Shown: positions 11,531 through 26,365, numbered from the stretch's first letter. The stretch: 64,000 nt of DNA from Baylisascaris procyonis (GCA_037389465.1 JAZARR010000231.1:1054001-1118000); one strand, 5' to 3'. The notes: a model not told the origin generated them from the sequence alone. Program-made: numbers and translations.

Positions 11531-13329
11531 TTTTCGTTAATAAAACCTTTAACTTGTCAAGATTTCCGATAGATTCATCGAAAACAAAGATCATGAATCC
11601 TGGTTTGAAGATTCACTTTCTTAAAGGAAGTTTTCATCTATACAAGCTATGCAATATACTTAACTTAAATTCACATCCTTTATATAATACATAAATATGA
11701 ATATAAATAGACGCATATTACTAGATCATCATCGCATTGATTGGCTAGCGATTTTTGATTACTGATAAATAATAAGGGTAATAACGCTAAAAGGTCTCAT
11801 GGTAATAATTGCGGTTATAACCTAGCAACCTAAAACAATTGAACCTTAATGAATACTTCAAAGCATCTTCAAGAGGTACCAGTTGTTATAAACGATTATG
11901 CCCTTATAGGATATTTGTTTTCAGAGAAGGGCAATCGTAAGGCATGAACAAAACCCGTGCATTTGCAAAGAAAAACAAAATTCGAAGGTAAATTTTACTA
12001 AGAACGCGTTGAAAGAAATCAGCTTCCAATTACGACCCTTTTGTTTCCTATAATTAATCATATACTACAAAAAATATTTAAAAGATCCACTTAAATGCTT
12101 CAAAAAGTGAATGAATGAAATATGATAAGCTGATAAATAAACAAAAGTAATTGATGATCAAGTAAACAAACAAACGGGTCTAAAAACAATGATCACAACA
12201 CGCATCAACTATGGAAAAATTGACTTCCACAAACGTTTAAGAAAACGAAAAACCGAGAAACTTTCAAGTTACGCGTCAACTTTCCTTAACTATCTTTTAG
12301 TTTATCTCGTTAATAAGATAACAAGTTGTTCAGAAGAAGCCCATCCTGAATCACGCTTATTGTCAGTAAAGAAGCCTTGCCCTAGAAAAGGCACAGAGAG
12401 ATTGATTGTAAGCTTTGCAAAAAGCAAGGGAAATTATTTACCTAGCCGAATGGATAACTATAACGCATAAATAGAAGCTTGGCATTATTACCGAAAAAAA
12501 AAGAGAAAGAGCGAAGCTTGAAAACGAGTTCTAATAAGAAGTTCACAACAAGATTCACATTGCATTTGTAACTGCCATTTTTTCCTTATTAACTGTTATA
12601 TCAAGAAAGTTTTTGAAAATATCTTAGCAAATACATTTTGCGCAGTTTTTTCGAACGATTTGGCATTTTTGAGGAATGTTCAGACATATTCTGCACTAAA
12701 TGGGCAAAAAAGTTTCCCATTTCCCAAAACTTCCCCTAAATTCCTTCAAAAAAAATAATTGAAAACCCAATGATTCCCTGAAAAATTAATAAATCATTTA
12801 GAATTGAAAGCCATCCCATTCCTCAGCACTCTCCTAGTTCCTTGATCCAAGAAAAGTTATCGTTTAACGCTCGAATCTATGAGGTGATGCTCTTTGCAAA
12901 GAGGTGTTATGCAAGAGCCTACGTATATCCGCTAGCATGTTGTAATATCGTTCAACGTATCGACTTCACCGCATTCTCATTTCAAACTTTAACATATTAG
13001 ATATCGCGATAAGCGGACGTTTATTTTCATTCATTCATCAACATTTTCCAATTGCCTATTAATTCTTTTTCGTTCTAATTATTAGTTATATTTGTACTAT
13101 TCGAAAAGATTTCTCAATTTCGAATACTAGAGATGATGTGGAGATTTATATCCCGATATCCTAAAGACAATCCCAATACATATTCCTCGTTCCTTCTCTA
13201 TTTCCTTCAAATTCTACTCCTAAAGCTCAAAATATTATTGCTGAAAAAATCTCGTTGCACTACAATTTGATAATCGTTGATAGCAATAAAATAAGAATCG
13301 ATTCTAATAACAACGATCGTATTACTTAC

Positions 13330-13396
13330 CCAAACCGAGTATGAGCCCAAACCAACAAACCAAGCGTGGCGAAGCAGTGCACGAACGCGCAATGGA
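13330..13396 (-). other. candidate 5' non-coding exon upstream of the TDP-43-like gene
   Basis: This is a short GC- and CpG-rich island in AT-rich surroundings, ending on the minus strand at a consensus donor GTAAGTAAT. It contains no ATG, and all three minus frames are open. Its position 1.8 kb upstream of the ATG exon and its lack of a start codon fit a first, untranslated exon. The plus strand also has an open frame here, so strand assignment rests on the donor alone. Confidence 0.3.
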
Positions 13397-16300
13397 CTAA
13401 TGTAGAGTTCGATTTTCAATATTAGTGTTCAATTATCTACATCAAAGAATTACTATCAACGCCTTGGGGGTATGCGCAATGCAACGAATCACTTTGATAT
13501 ACTATGGTTATTGGTTTTTTTTTCAATTATAATGAAAGACTACAAAGAATTTGATCTACAACTCGCCAAAAGAATATGATCGATAATCGAATATGATCTG
13601 TAAGCATCAGTTATGAATAGTGAACTAATTGAAGCAATTTACAATCAGAATCTGATCTACCTAATTAGGCAAGTGATCGGTGACGTTTCTGTTTCAATCA
13701 CATCAAGAAATTAGTCGTCATTGAATGTCAAAGCAGCACTCTATACGAGATCTAACTCCAGCCTAGACAATAACTCTATGCTCTACAATAGTAGATCATC
13801 GTACATTGAAATAGAGCATAATTGTAGCATCACAATGAAAATTCTAATGACGAAAATGATAGTCATCGATAAATACAAAAATTTTGCTCTTATCCGCTAG
13901 ACCAATGTGACTAATGTGTTCTTGAAAACAAAAAGTATAAAATAAAGTATATCTGTGCATTTCTACAAAGTTGCAGAGATGCACAGATGCATAGATCACT
14001 TAACTGAAGTTTTTCATCTACACGCAATATCGATTTCTAGATCACTAAAGAATTGAATTCATCCACACAAAAAGAAGTGAGCAAAAATTAAAAATTTGGC
14101 ATCGTGTAGTTAGTTAGTCTTTTTCGATATTCACATAACTAACAACAGAATTTGACATTCTTAAATAATTTCCTATAATTTGTATAATTTCCAATTATAA
14201 CAATTGAGCTAGTAAAGCGAAATTGTCAGTAATTTTAGCCTTATATTTGACTCATACAATAGCTAGCTTACTATTGAAATAGTCCAATTATTCAAATTAT
14301 GGAAATATAAATAGAGAAACGTTGAGATTTATGCGTATTGTACTCATTAATTGATAATTGAGAAACTCGAAATACTTACATAAATTTGTAAGTAATTTGT
14401 TGTTGCGAATAGATGATATTATTGAAGCGTTAATCAAACGCAATTGCGATTGTGGCAATACGAGCGAACTAAACGCAATCGCCCTATTTTACGCATATCA
14501 TTTATCAATTAGTGTAAGAAAGCAAAGAATATTCAAACAAAAATAAAATCTTAAAGAAATGAAAAATGTCACTTTCGATTAGTGACACTATTTTTTTCCA
14601 ATAGTCTTTTATGTGTTGTAAAAAAGAAAATATTTATCTAAGAATTAAAAACTGCAAAAAAGAAAAAAAAAATTCTGCAAACGATTTTCAGAAATTTTCT
14701 TTGAAATTCAAACTGTAAAATTATTTAAATGCTCACGCTTTAAGGGAAGCTTTGAGTAGGGCGACAAATCTAACAAAATTTTTTGTATGAAAATTGGAAT
14801 AGAAAAGACTTTTATGTCGTTCTCATTTTCTATGTAAATAAAAATCAAATGCACTATGTGCCATCTTGCACATATGTACCATCTTCATGATTTATGGCTC
14901 CTCACCTGTATTATCTGTGCAATGTATAGGACAAGTTAATGTTGTCAAGCATATTTTTATAGAAATGAAGAAAAGAGTAGAAAAATCAATCAGCAATACC
15001 TGCTAAAACTCTCCATCAAAACTGCTTAGTTTTCGTTCATATTCTCATTGAGAAATCGGCATTGAGTGTAGGACACGAGCAGATTATCAAATGAAATACT
15101 ATAGGAATTCCAGACATGACTCCCAACATTTTAGATTTATTTCAATGTCGAAATTTTCCTTTTAGGCAATATATGCGTTAAAAGTGGGAATAAAATCTGA
15201 ACAGTACGATTGTGTAACGAATACATTATCATTGTTCAAATGAGAAAGAAATATTCCAAGCTATATTCAATAATTTTTTTTTTTAAAGTTTATCCACTTT
15301 TCAATGATTTTTTTTCCTTTTTATAGAATTTTTTGTAATCAAAAACGAAAAATTCCTTACAAATATCTCAAAGAATTTTTTTGCGATGCATAATTGTAGG
15401 AATTATGTTTCCTTGGAAATGAAAGAAATGAATAGAAAAAATTTTAGGATTCGGATGCAATTCACTGAATTTGTGTGGAATAGATTAGAGTAGTAGTACT
15501 TCTAAACTAAACAATATGATATCAACAGTTAAGTACCGAACACAGCAAAAGAAATTCGAAGCAAATTATTTGAAATTGAATTCAACGACAACACTAATGT
15601 TAGTCCAAATGAAACATTTACAAATAACAATTACAATAACAAACAAATAAAACAATTACAAAAACTATAATAGCATTCATTTGATGTGCGTTAAGTTAAT
15701 GAATAGTGTCATAAATTAATGAATATAAATCTTCAATTGAATTAATGAATACAAATTTTTAAGTAAATTATATTGAATACATAAGTGAAATGCGATAAAA
15801 ATTGAAAAATCTCAGATGGAACGATAGAAAATTGTGCGCTGTAACAAACGTTATATTTTTTAGAACGAAAAAAAATTCGTTAATGAAGGTCGGCATGTGA
15901 ATGAGACGAACGGCTAAACGGCTTTAGCAGGTGCGATGAAGTGACGCCGAATTAATGAACTGTGCAGTCGGCGTTTTGCTCTTGATCTCAGTTACTCACA
16001 AAGAAGGGTACTAAATAATACACTATTTCTTGCAACTACAGTTTAAGAAATAACATTAAAGTGCGCAAGTGACCGGCATACAGTAAAATCCGGATCACAT
16101 AGAGCCAGATTTCCCAAATATCTTTAGAGATACGATTTGATCGAACATCCACACGCTTTTAAATTTCCTAACGGATGCAAAATTGAAACCATTAAGCCGT
16201 TATGCGAGCAACACAGTGGATACTGTTATAATCTGACGGTTTGGTGCGTACAACTTTTTGATAGTTTGTCACGTAACTTACAATTGCGATGATAACTTTG

Positions 16301-17439
16301 TAATAGTAAATATTCTTCTCTACTTACTAAGTAACGGTTAAGAAGTAATTGTTGGTATTCTGAATTTCCTGCTTCTTCTTCAAGCACTTAACAGTTGTTT
16401 CAATATCTCTTTAATGTTACTCCTCAAAGCTAAAAAGTAGACCATATAACTCGGCAACTGTCGTTTACGTATAGCTGATTAATCACAATTTTTTGCTAGC
16501 ACCCTAAGTTGCCTTCAGTTTGTTCAATAGATAGACTCACATCAATGAGTTTTCTTTGTCGTTTACTATCATCGTTTGATAACTCGCAACATATTCGATG
16601 TTGAGAGCAGATTCTATAGAAATTTCTATTGTTTATTCAAATACTCTTAAACGTGTTAAATTGGTGATTCATATGAAAGACCCATTTAAGGAATCTATTC
16701 GCATTCGATCATGGCTATATTTCTTAGAGGAGCATTTTCAGAACGTTTCAGAAGACCATTGAAAGTAAACATCTCAACAATTAAACCATATCTTTTAAAG
16801 ATATTCATAAATGATGGTTCAGCTGCCTACAATATGCTCTGAATGACTAGGAAAAACTTCGATTACAAAATTATTTCCGAAACCGTATGAAATTCGCAAG
16901 GTTGAACGCAACGTAATGAAATCTTTATAGATAAAAATTGCCAAACTATAAAGGCTTTTTTAACTCTCTAGAATGAGTAAAGAGTAAAAGACATCGATGA
17001 AAAGTTGGAGTATTTCAAAATATTTGAATAACGATAAAGAATTTATGAGGAAACACTATTATATCGCGAGAGATCAACAATTACTTTTAGATCTCCTTTA
17101 TTAAGTAACAATGAATGCGTACTATTGTGAAGTTAATGCCTTCAGCTTAGAATACTAAGCGAATAGAATAACTGCTAAGCCATACATGATTGTTCTTCAA
17201 CTTTAAAATCTAAGCAACTAGTAGGAAGCATTTGTAAACTTAGCCACTTAGTAGAGGCTAGATGAGGAGCAATATATGCAGCTAATATTCTATCTACTCA
17301 TACAAGTTGTTAGTTCTCGCCTATAAGCAGTAATTAATAAAACAAACGTATCGTTAAAGCTTATGATCCCTACTGCAGATATTCTAGTATACTGCTCAAA
17401 AATTTGTAGACAATAAATCGCTAATAAACAAGCGCCGCC

Positions 17440-17645
17440 TTATTTCTTGTGCAACGACGCAACGGCCTACGTGATGTGAAAAAAGATCCCTCACATATAT
17501 CCCATGTTACACTGCAAAATTGATCGCTTCTACGTACTTCCTGAAAGTCGTCTACGCCGATCCCAACTTCTTAGTTACCTGGTGAATGAAGCTGTCCGGT
17601 TCATCCGGTCAATCCAACCCTTTGCGGTCGGGCCGGATCCTCTCT
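17440..17645. other. GC-rich island of unknown nature
   Basis: About 200 bp near 48% GC by eye. On plus, 17510-17650 is open from an ATG and reads on into LVNEAVRFIRSIQPFAVGP before a stop. On minus, 17580-17645 is bounded by AG and GTAACT and is open (GSGPTAKGWIDRMNR). Exons on either strand or an old transposon fragment are all possible. Confidence 0.3.
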
Positions 17646-18010
17646 AATATTATCACTATCGAAGTTTATCAGATGCTGAACAATTGTAAGTTATACGAAT
17701 AAAGTAAGTCAAATAGCACATTTAAGTCGGTTTATGATTCAGTTGAAAGCATTGTAAACGACAGCAATATCCGCAATCATCAGAAGTTCTTGATTTATAA
17801 ACAATTAAGGTTTTCTCATCCATAGGTTTTTCTTGCTGTAAAAGTTGAGAAATTTGAGAGCGATATTTTCAACGGTGACTAATCGATAGCAGAATTTTTA
17901 TCGCAACAATGATGGAATTTGCATATCGTATTTCACTTTTCTCTATTAAAGCATTTTCCAATGTCATCTGGGCTATATTTTCAGCTCAATATTACACAAA
18001 TAGAAATGTG

Positions 18011-18012
<2 letters not shown>

Positions 18013-18098
<86 letters not shown>
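18013..18098. repeat. (TA)n microsatellite
   Basis: About 86 bp of pure AT dinucleotide. It generates false Tyr-Ile repeat ORFs on the plus strand. Confidence 0.95.
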
Positions 18099-18101
<3 letters not shown>

Positions 18102-18991
18102 AGGTAGTTATTTCAGCATTACGCTCAATTTTTTTTTTTATTGAAGAAATTAAATTTTCAAATATTCAAAAATTTTTCTGCACTATCATATCTACCATGA
18201 ACATTAGATAGCGCAAATGCTTCGCTATGAAAGCAAATACTCTTCATTTGTGTAAGCGTTAAAATCATCAACTCTTAACAAATCATATGAATTTCACACC
18301 GTTTGCAAACATATAAAATTGAGTCATAATTTTCTAAGGGAAGATAAGGTTGATAGTGCACGCAAATTTAGATTGAGCTGCAGGGTAGGGAGAATGAGAG
18401 AGGAGAAGTTTGCATATAATATTTCCTAATACGAGGCAAAACAATTTTTTATGTTCGACTGTTATACTGATCTTCAGAAGGAATTTTGTTCTTTGTATAG
18501 TACCTCCGATATTAGAAAAGAAAAAGTAGTAGAATATTTTGGAAAGAACACAGAAAACAGAGTGAAATTTTCCAGGGACATTATTAGATCAGTGACCATA
18601 ATCGCACATATCAGTGGCTTTCCTAAATACTAGATTTTGAGGTAGTGCGATTTTGTTTCTATCACCACCAAAAGTGACCGATCTACAAAAAGCCTTTTCT
18701 AAAGCACAGAATGCAAGAGTGATATACTACCTATACTGTACTAAGTGCGACATGTCCCAGTATAGTTCGTTCAGCCAAATACTATAATTGGTAGAGAGAA
18801 AATACTAGTTAAAAAATACCGCATACTGAGAATAGTACCTAACTTTTAGTGCAACATCAAAATTCATTGAGAACTATGTTTCTCTACACTTTTTCCAGTA
18901 GCTTCCTGCATTATACTGCGCCGTAAGCAGCTTCTTCGAACTTGCGGAAAGTACTGCTTTGTACCAGATGCTTTGGGTAGAAACCGTCCTA

Positions 18992-19080
18992 AAACACGTT
19001 GTCGCGCACATATTGTTTTGCAACACGTTGTTTGCGCACATACTATTTTATATTACGTGCTATTGTGCATCACGCTTTTT
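18992..19080. repeat. approximately 30-bp tandem repeat
   Basis: The unit begins AACACGTTGT, is followed by GCGCACATA, and recurs at 19021. A third, more diverged unit follows at about 19051. Confidence 0.6.
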
Positions 19081-22000
19081 GCAATAATGCGCATTGTATT
19101 AAGTACCACAGCAGTACATAGGAAACATTTATTGACTTCTAGACTTTTTGAGGTTCGCTTTTTTTAGATATCATTCTACCCATAGAATTATGCATAAACG
19201 ATCAATTAAGTACAATCCCACTAGACATGCGATCACAAATGATATTTTCAATGGAATTACAAAATGGCAAGAGGCAATTTTCGAATGCGAATGTTGAAGT
19301 GGAATGTAATGCGAATCTCAGCTCTTAAATTCACTTATACACATTTATACGTGCATCGTTCCTATTACACATCTTAATGGCTTTTAGACAGCACTAAGTG
19401 AAAAATGCAAATCTCCATATTGTTATATGAGAGACGCAATTGTATGGGGACTAAATACGAAAACTGTATTCGTTCTATGCTCAGAGTATTTCCACAAGCT
19501 CTCTTTAAAAACTTTTTTTTGTTCATAACCTTTGAATGTTACCTGCAATATATTGAAAGCATCCTTTCAAGTGATAATTAACGACTGCAGACAATGAAAG
19601 CAAATAACTTAATAATAAAAAGCGCGATATTTTCGATAATTATTACACCTGTATTATATTTTACAAATATTATTGCTTACAAACGCATAATTCCACCAAT
19701 TTTCTCGGAGTAAATTTTCGAACACAAATGTATTAGATGGATAGGCATTGGAGCATTTCTTAACGACGGAGTTTAGTGGAATGAAATGGTGAAATTTTGG
19801 CCGACTGATGCAATAAGTGCAAGTTTAAACCAATCCCACAAAGCAATTCATTGATGTTGAAAAACGCAACGCTGCAAATCGAGATAACCCTCTTGCTGAT
19901 AAATCGAAAAAAAAACGCGAAGGTCGAAAATGTCAATTGATAAGTTATCGTTCAAGAATACACTCATGCTAACAGGCATTGCTTTCTCTCAGCTTAAAAC
20001 ACTCATTCGTATTTTCCCTCCCCTTTTCTACAAATTCTATCGCCGCCTAATAGTTTAGCTTAAATTTAAATCTCACTGCGTTTGGTCGATGAACTTTGAT
20101 TCGAATAGAACAACGCCCATCAGTCTAGACATTTTGCATTTTCGGAACGAGATTTCGTCAAAATTCTTCTATTTTTTAATTTGATTCGATGATCGTTTAT
20201 CGTCCGATAGGGGCCACTTCCAGTAAGTGGCAAAATTTATGGCAGCCTCCATCCCCTCCGAATAGAGGCAAAGAGGAAGGAGAAGAGGGTAAGGAGGTAT
20301 CCATGTGTGAATGCAACAACCTATCGTTCCGCAATAAATCGTTTGTCAATTTTGTGAAAGGCTCAGTGCTACCTCATTGCTCAGGGAGATAATAAAAAGA
20401 AACAATTAAAAAATCAAAAATAATAATAATTTCCATAGTGTGGCAGCATGAATTGAACTCAAAAAAAAAACTGAACTCAAAAAAAGGCAGAACTCAGCAT
20501 GGGAAGCGTTACTTATTGAGCATTCTATATCATGAGTGAAATTTTTTCACTTTTTTTTTTCAAAAAATTTTCATTAAAATTGCATAGCGATAAACTAGTG
20601 AATGCTTCTCTTAGAAATTGATTTTTTTTTTTTTGTTTAAAAGTCATAAAATTAGAAAATTTTAATGGAGACTGTTTTGAAGAAAATGAAAATAAAATTC
20701 AATTTTCTTGTCTAGTTATTTCTTTTCGCACTTAGATAACTGAATCTGAAAGGCTTATGCAACATGTAAGATTTTTTATCTATTGAAAACCTCCACTAGC
20801 AAAAAAAAAAAAAAAAAGACTGATACATAGCAGCCAAATGTTACCTTATCATGCCTTTGAGGAAGTGAAGCAAAAATTGGCCCAATGTTTACCAATCATT
20901 TTTTATTGTACTTTTGGATACAAATATGAAAAATTTCATTTTTCCGAATATTTTCCAGGTAAAGAAAAAAACAATGAAGCAATCGACTTTTCATTCATAA
21001 GCCCATTATTTATTTAGTTTGAAGGAATAAATAAGTTAAAAGTAAAAAATTAAATGAAAAAATAAATATTTCAAATTTAAATCTATTTTATGCAACGATA
21101 GAGATCGTTTTTAGCAGAATATTCTAAAAGAAAGAAAACAACTAAATAAAGTGAATAAAAATGTGTAACATTCTTAAAAGTGAAAATACCGAATTTTACG
21201 TTTCATTTTCTTTAATAGCCGTTGCAATTAACTGCCATCGCTATTTTGCGTTGTTAGTTTCACATCATAAACGAATGTTTTATTACTTCGAAAAATTTTC
21301 ACTCATTGAAGAATTTTCGTGCAAAAATAATGAGAAAATTTTGCAAGTGATTTTTCTCTTTCGAATTTTTCTCAAGGTTATCGAAGACCTGAGGTCACGC
21401 TATAGACGTCCTGATGTCCAGGTACCATGTCAGGTAGCGAAACAGATTTTCGAAAGTGGAACTTCTCGAGATTTTCGAAAAATTCATAGTTTATAATATG
21501 CTAGAACGTCAACGGATTCAACTCGCAGGTATACAATGCACAAACTCTTATTTGTACCTTATGCGTATTGTGCAATAGTCTTTCCATCTACATCGAGCAA
21601 ACATTGTCAAAGTTTTTTGTTGCACGGTATGTGCATAAAAAAATAGCGACAGCCATTTGTTGCTTATCTTATCAAATAGTGTCTAAATGCCTATCAGCTG
21701 TTTATAACATGAAAACAACAAGCATTTATCAGTGATAATAAATTCCTATCAATTGGAATCAAGAAAATTCAGGACGCAATATAATGATCGAAAAGTTTTC
21801 AGCTATTTTTGGGGAAATGAGAATTTTTCTGACAGTCGCATATATAAAAAGACTCGTATTTATGCCTTTTGCATAATATATAATAGCCTTTCCATTTACA
21901 TCGAGCAATCTACAACAATCTACACTGGATGAAATTTTCTATAAAATTGCAATTTCCGTCGAATTCCCTCGAAGAAAAAAAAAACAAAGTAAAAAAATAT

Positions 22001-22885
22001 CCCGGAAGATGAAAGTGAAACGTAAAAACATTACATAAACACATCAAAAGTGCACGATGTACGCCTAGAAAATCGCAAAACAGCAAGCAAATCGATTTCA
22101 ACAATTGATTAAAAGCAAACAAAATTATCGCTTCAGTATTTAGCCATTCAATTTCGCTTAAACTATAATTAACTTCAATTGTGCATATTGCATAGTTGCA
22201 TTTATATAAAATATCATTTATGAATCATCGCATTAATTTGGCTACTTATCATTTCTTTTTTTTTTGCATGATGGTATAAAAATGCAATTATTTTTTAGTA
22301 TATTTTAATTTTTATTGTTAAAAAATATTTGCAAATCGAATGGAATGTGTTTTTTTTTTTTTTACATGGATGTACTTCTAAATGAGTGGATTATTCTTTA
22401 GCAATGTTTTATTCTCAAGTGAGCGAATTCTTAAGTAAACAATGAGAAAAATTCTATGTTAGCTTTCTATGATAGTTGGAAAGAAATGAAGAAACATATC
22501 AAAGAAGTTGGTATAATATAAATATGCAAATTCAACCAACTATGAAAAAAAAATGCAAATTTCCAACTCTTCTCAGCTAACCAACCGTCTTAGTTAATTG
22601 CTAAAATATAATAAAATATATGCAATAAGAGATTCATAATTTCATAGATCGGCCCACCCGCATGAACATTTTGTAAAAGATTTATTTTTCTTCAATTTAA
22701 TCGGCTTAAAATGCGAATTCGACTGGTTGCATTGTTTGTGGAAACTTTTGAACACCAAAATTTAGCAAATTTTGGAAATTTTTATGGTATTTCGAAATCT
22801 ATTAGGAAAATAGGAAAAACGATAGTGAAGCTATACCAAAAAATTTTGTTGCAAATGGCTCTCAAGTCGGCCTAATGAACGGTTG

Positions 22886-22930
22886 GACAGACAGACAGAC
22901 AGACACACATACATACATATGTACATACAG
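22886..22930 (+). repeat. GACA-core repeat copy
   Basis: Four GACA units are followed by CACACATACATACATATGTA. The core resembles the one inside the dispersed element at 34.1 kb and 62.0 kb. The flanks are too diverged to align confidently by eye. Confidence 0.5.
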
Positions 22931-24228
22931 GAGAGTGCGAACATGCAATGAAACATTAAAACACTTAGCAAATGAATCAAAGAATTTTTAATCAATTTGA
23001 TGGACTGAAAAAATCAAGTGCTCATCGGCAAACATTAGTGTTATATGGAAGGATTTTTTTTTTCTCCGCTAAATTAATGACTTCGCATCTCTCTTGATTG
23101 ATAAAAATTTGTGCATTTTCAAAGAAATCATTGAGAAAAATTTTATCTCTACATTATAATCAAGAAATCTGCAATAAATTGCGCAATAAATTCTGCAAAG
23201 ACTAGTCAAACTCACCATAAGTCATTCAGATGGCTCAATATTTTTAGTGGACTAGATCATTTGTTATGCCTATGTTTGATATCGCACGACACAAGACCTA
23301 TCCAATAACATATATTATGAAAGAGATTAAAAAAAAGCCCAAATAATGCAAACTTTAAACCACCTAAATTAGGAAGTATCATCAACGAATGAAGTCGGTG
23401 GCAATTATGACATGGAAATTCAGATAGATCAAAGCAACCTTAGTGCAAAATGTATATAAAGAAAGCTGCTAAATGTAAACAAAATTTAAATGGCGATATA
23501 TGTAGCACACAAAATGGAATTCAAGAATGAAATTTTATAAGATAGTGAAAATATTAAAGTATCAGAATAGTTGTAAAAAGTACCTATACAAAGTGGTCAA
23601 ATGAAATAGCTATATCAGGTAGTTTAGAGAGGAATTTTATGCAGTAAAAAAAATAATTCAAGATGCATTATTGTGATATATGTGAGAGCATTTTAAATAA
23701 ACGCATTTATAATGAGCCAAATATGAATACATAGAAAGCATTTGACGATTGGTATGCAGCGTTACGATTTCTGAATCATAATATGCCGAGAAGCAACAAG
23801 TCACGCGAGTAACGATGCCAACAATTTTGCGATGCAAACTAAAGCGAATCACAAGACCAATAAAGAGACGAAATCACAAAACTGCATTGTCATTCGGTGT
23901 GTTTTTTTTTTTTTTTGATATTTAATGACACTAAAGTACGTTACAATGCAAAACAGTACTATTTTAGTGCATAATGCGCAGTTCTTTTTTTTTGGAAGAA
24001 GTTGTAACAATTCTCATTATTGAATAATGAAAACTAATATTTTATGCAAGATTTCGGCGAATGATCACAGCTCAGGTAGAGAGCATATCGGCTTTTTGCA
24101 ACTATAAAGTTGCGAAATTCTTTCGCCAACTCAAAGTTTTGTTCATCTCTCTATGTTCATCCTTCCTTGCCTCCCCCTCCCCCCTCCTCTCTACCCAATT
24201 TCCCATCCTAACCCATCCCTTTCCTTAG

Positions 24229-24341
24229 AATTCCCTCACAATGACATACCCACTGTGCGTGATAGTGCACAAATGCAAGATAACCTTGTGGAGGTGCTAA
24301 CGCATTACTCTAACATAAGATCGGCATTACTTTGCAATTAG
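24229..24341 (+). CDS. candidate terminal exon, unknown protein
   Basis: A very strong pyrimidine tract (24168-24224, nearly pure C/T) ends in CCTTAG. The following sequence is open for 36 codons to a TAG, entering with 2 nt. The peptide (FPHNDIPTVRDSAQMQDNL, then VEVLTHYSNIRSALL) has normal-looking composition but no recognised domain. No partner exon was found upstream on the plus strand. The C/T tract belongs to a class of tracts scattered through the window, so the acceptor may be fortuitous. Confidence 0.3.
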
Positions 24342-26365
24342 CTTATTGCACTTCGTGTTAGTTAAAATTTTTGTCAAAAAATCAAAGGATTGTTGTTTCA
24401 GCTAAAATACGCTACATTCCTTGAGTTCGTTTATTTCCTCACAATGCATTTCAGTATTTCAGAGAAAATCAACTAGAATCTCTTAAAGTTGATCCTTCAA
24501 AAAATATTCAATGAAATATGGACGAAATTTTTCGATTCACATACTACAGCAATATTGAAGAACTTTGCAAACAAATATATAAATGAAAGAGTGAAGCAAT
24601 GCAGGGATAAGGCGAGTGGAAGAGGGATTTAAAGATAATAGTACAAAGCAACAAATTTTTATACAAAAGGGCACTCTGTTTTTCGTTTATTTCATTTGCA
24701 GATCATCTGACATTTTCTACGGCATTTTTTCTTTGCAGTGTTCGATGTTTGATGCATTCATTCTTTGTGAACAGAGAATATCAATTGTTTACTTTAAGCG
24801 CCTAGAAGATAAAATGCAAAGATTTAATAAAGAAAAATATGAAGAAATTGACTTGAAGTAACGCGAAAAAAAAGGTTATAGAAGATAACGCAAATGAAAC
24901 ATTTAAAGAAAGAAATAAAAGAGGACACTAAGAAATATTTCAACTTTTTTTTTTATTTAAGAGATTTTTTCGGATTTATTTCAAGTTTTATCGATTTCTT
25001 TTTTAGATTTTTTCAATTGAAAAATAATAAACAACAAGTTTAATGATAAATCACAATATGAGAGAACTAATTCATAAATGTTTATTGAAATTTATAGAAA
25101 AAAAAAACTTTTTAATATAAGATTAAATCAGAGAATAATCGCAATTTATTAATAAATCCAATAATAAAGATTGAAAAGAAAATATTTGATCTATCGAGGA
25201 AAAGTCTGTAGAACAATTCAAGGAATGTTGAAAATTTATTGTTTAATGAATTATTTCAAAATGTTTTTTTTTCATCTCGCTGTGAAATAACGTCAATTTA
25301 AAAAAAAAAAGCTTTCTCATAGTTGAAGCAAAGAAAAAACCTTCAAATGAATGCGACGTGCATTACATGAAGATAATTTGTTAGATGAGCACCAATAATA
25401 TGCCTCAAGTATCTCTTCGTAAAACGGCGATGAGATAACTAGGCTATGAAGTTTGGTATTCGGGCAATTTGTTGCCATTCTCTTTTATGTCCAAAAATTT
25501 AAATCAATTATTTCTTATTCGATGCCGACTAAAGTCAAATACTTTTACGGGTAAGAAAAAGTTATGCGGAAGGAAATTTCACGATGAATTGATCTCATGG
25601 TGAGAATAAGCAAGTGTGTGATAAGATTCTTTTGAGAAATAAACAACAAAAAATCTAATCGCTATTATTGCACAGTATAGATCGTTAACGAGAAATTCGT
25701 GTTTATCAATATCTAATCAACTCAGAAAAGATAAAAATTGATGAACATTAACAGTAATCTAAATAATTTCATTTCATAGGGGTACATTTCGCATATCTCG
25801 CACACACCTGAACAGCATTTAAACATCTTGCACGTCGAACGAGATTATAATAAGCAATTTCTATTTTCGATTATTAGCATCCAATAAGAGATCCTCAGTA
25901 ATACGCTAACTATAAGAATATAAACGCTCAATGAATAGAAGTTCTAGATTTGAATGAATTTTGCTTTTTGGAGTAGAGCAGATAATATCCAGTAAGTGGG
26001 ATTATTCACTATGAAATATTATGCACAGTAATAACTTTCAATCTTGCCTCTACAGTAATTATGTACAGTAATTATTTAAGTATTGTTGAGTGAAGAGAAC
26101 AAATTGCTATTTGTAAGGGAAATGCTATGATATTCCATCAGTGAACATTTTCCTGCTGCTCTCGAGCTATGATGTTATTTGTTGCAGAAGGGCTTGAGTG
26201 AGAAAAATAACGGGAAGCGACATGCTGGCGCCGTATTGCTCGTCGTCGACGTGCTCTTCAATCAGTGAAACCTTTTAGTCGTACCTCCTCAATTCTCAGA
26301 AGCACCGATGATCACAGAAATAACAAAACTCAAACATTCCTTAAGTGAAGATATATTCGGTGCTA

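Larger units (their letters stand above)
13397..24228. other. 10.8 kb without a supported gene
   Basis: AT-rich sequence with a (TA)n array, local tandem repeats near 19 kb, a GC-rich island at 17440-17645, and a GACA-type repeat at 22886-22930. The plus-strand frame at 21161-21496 (111 codons) and the one at 20189-20392 are near the length expected by chance. A segment at 21377-21421 has a fine pyrimidine tract and a GTACCA donor but no homology. Confidence 0.4.

Noticed and set aside
12189..12470. 93-codon plus-strand ORF with ATG, Lys/Arg-rich
   Set aside because: No acceptor at the start, no domain, and about seven frames of this size are expected by chance, so it was left out.
17909..18211. 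Plus-strand frames with long Ile-Tyr repeats
   Set aside because: Translation of the (TA)n array.
21161..21496. 111-codon plus-strand ORF
   Set aside because: First half is a translation of AT-rich sequence. Only a 45-nt splice-bounded piece looks plausible, which is too little to call.
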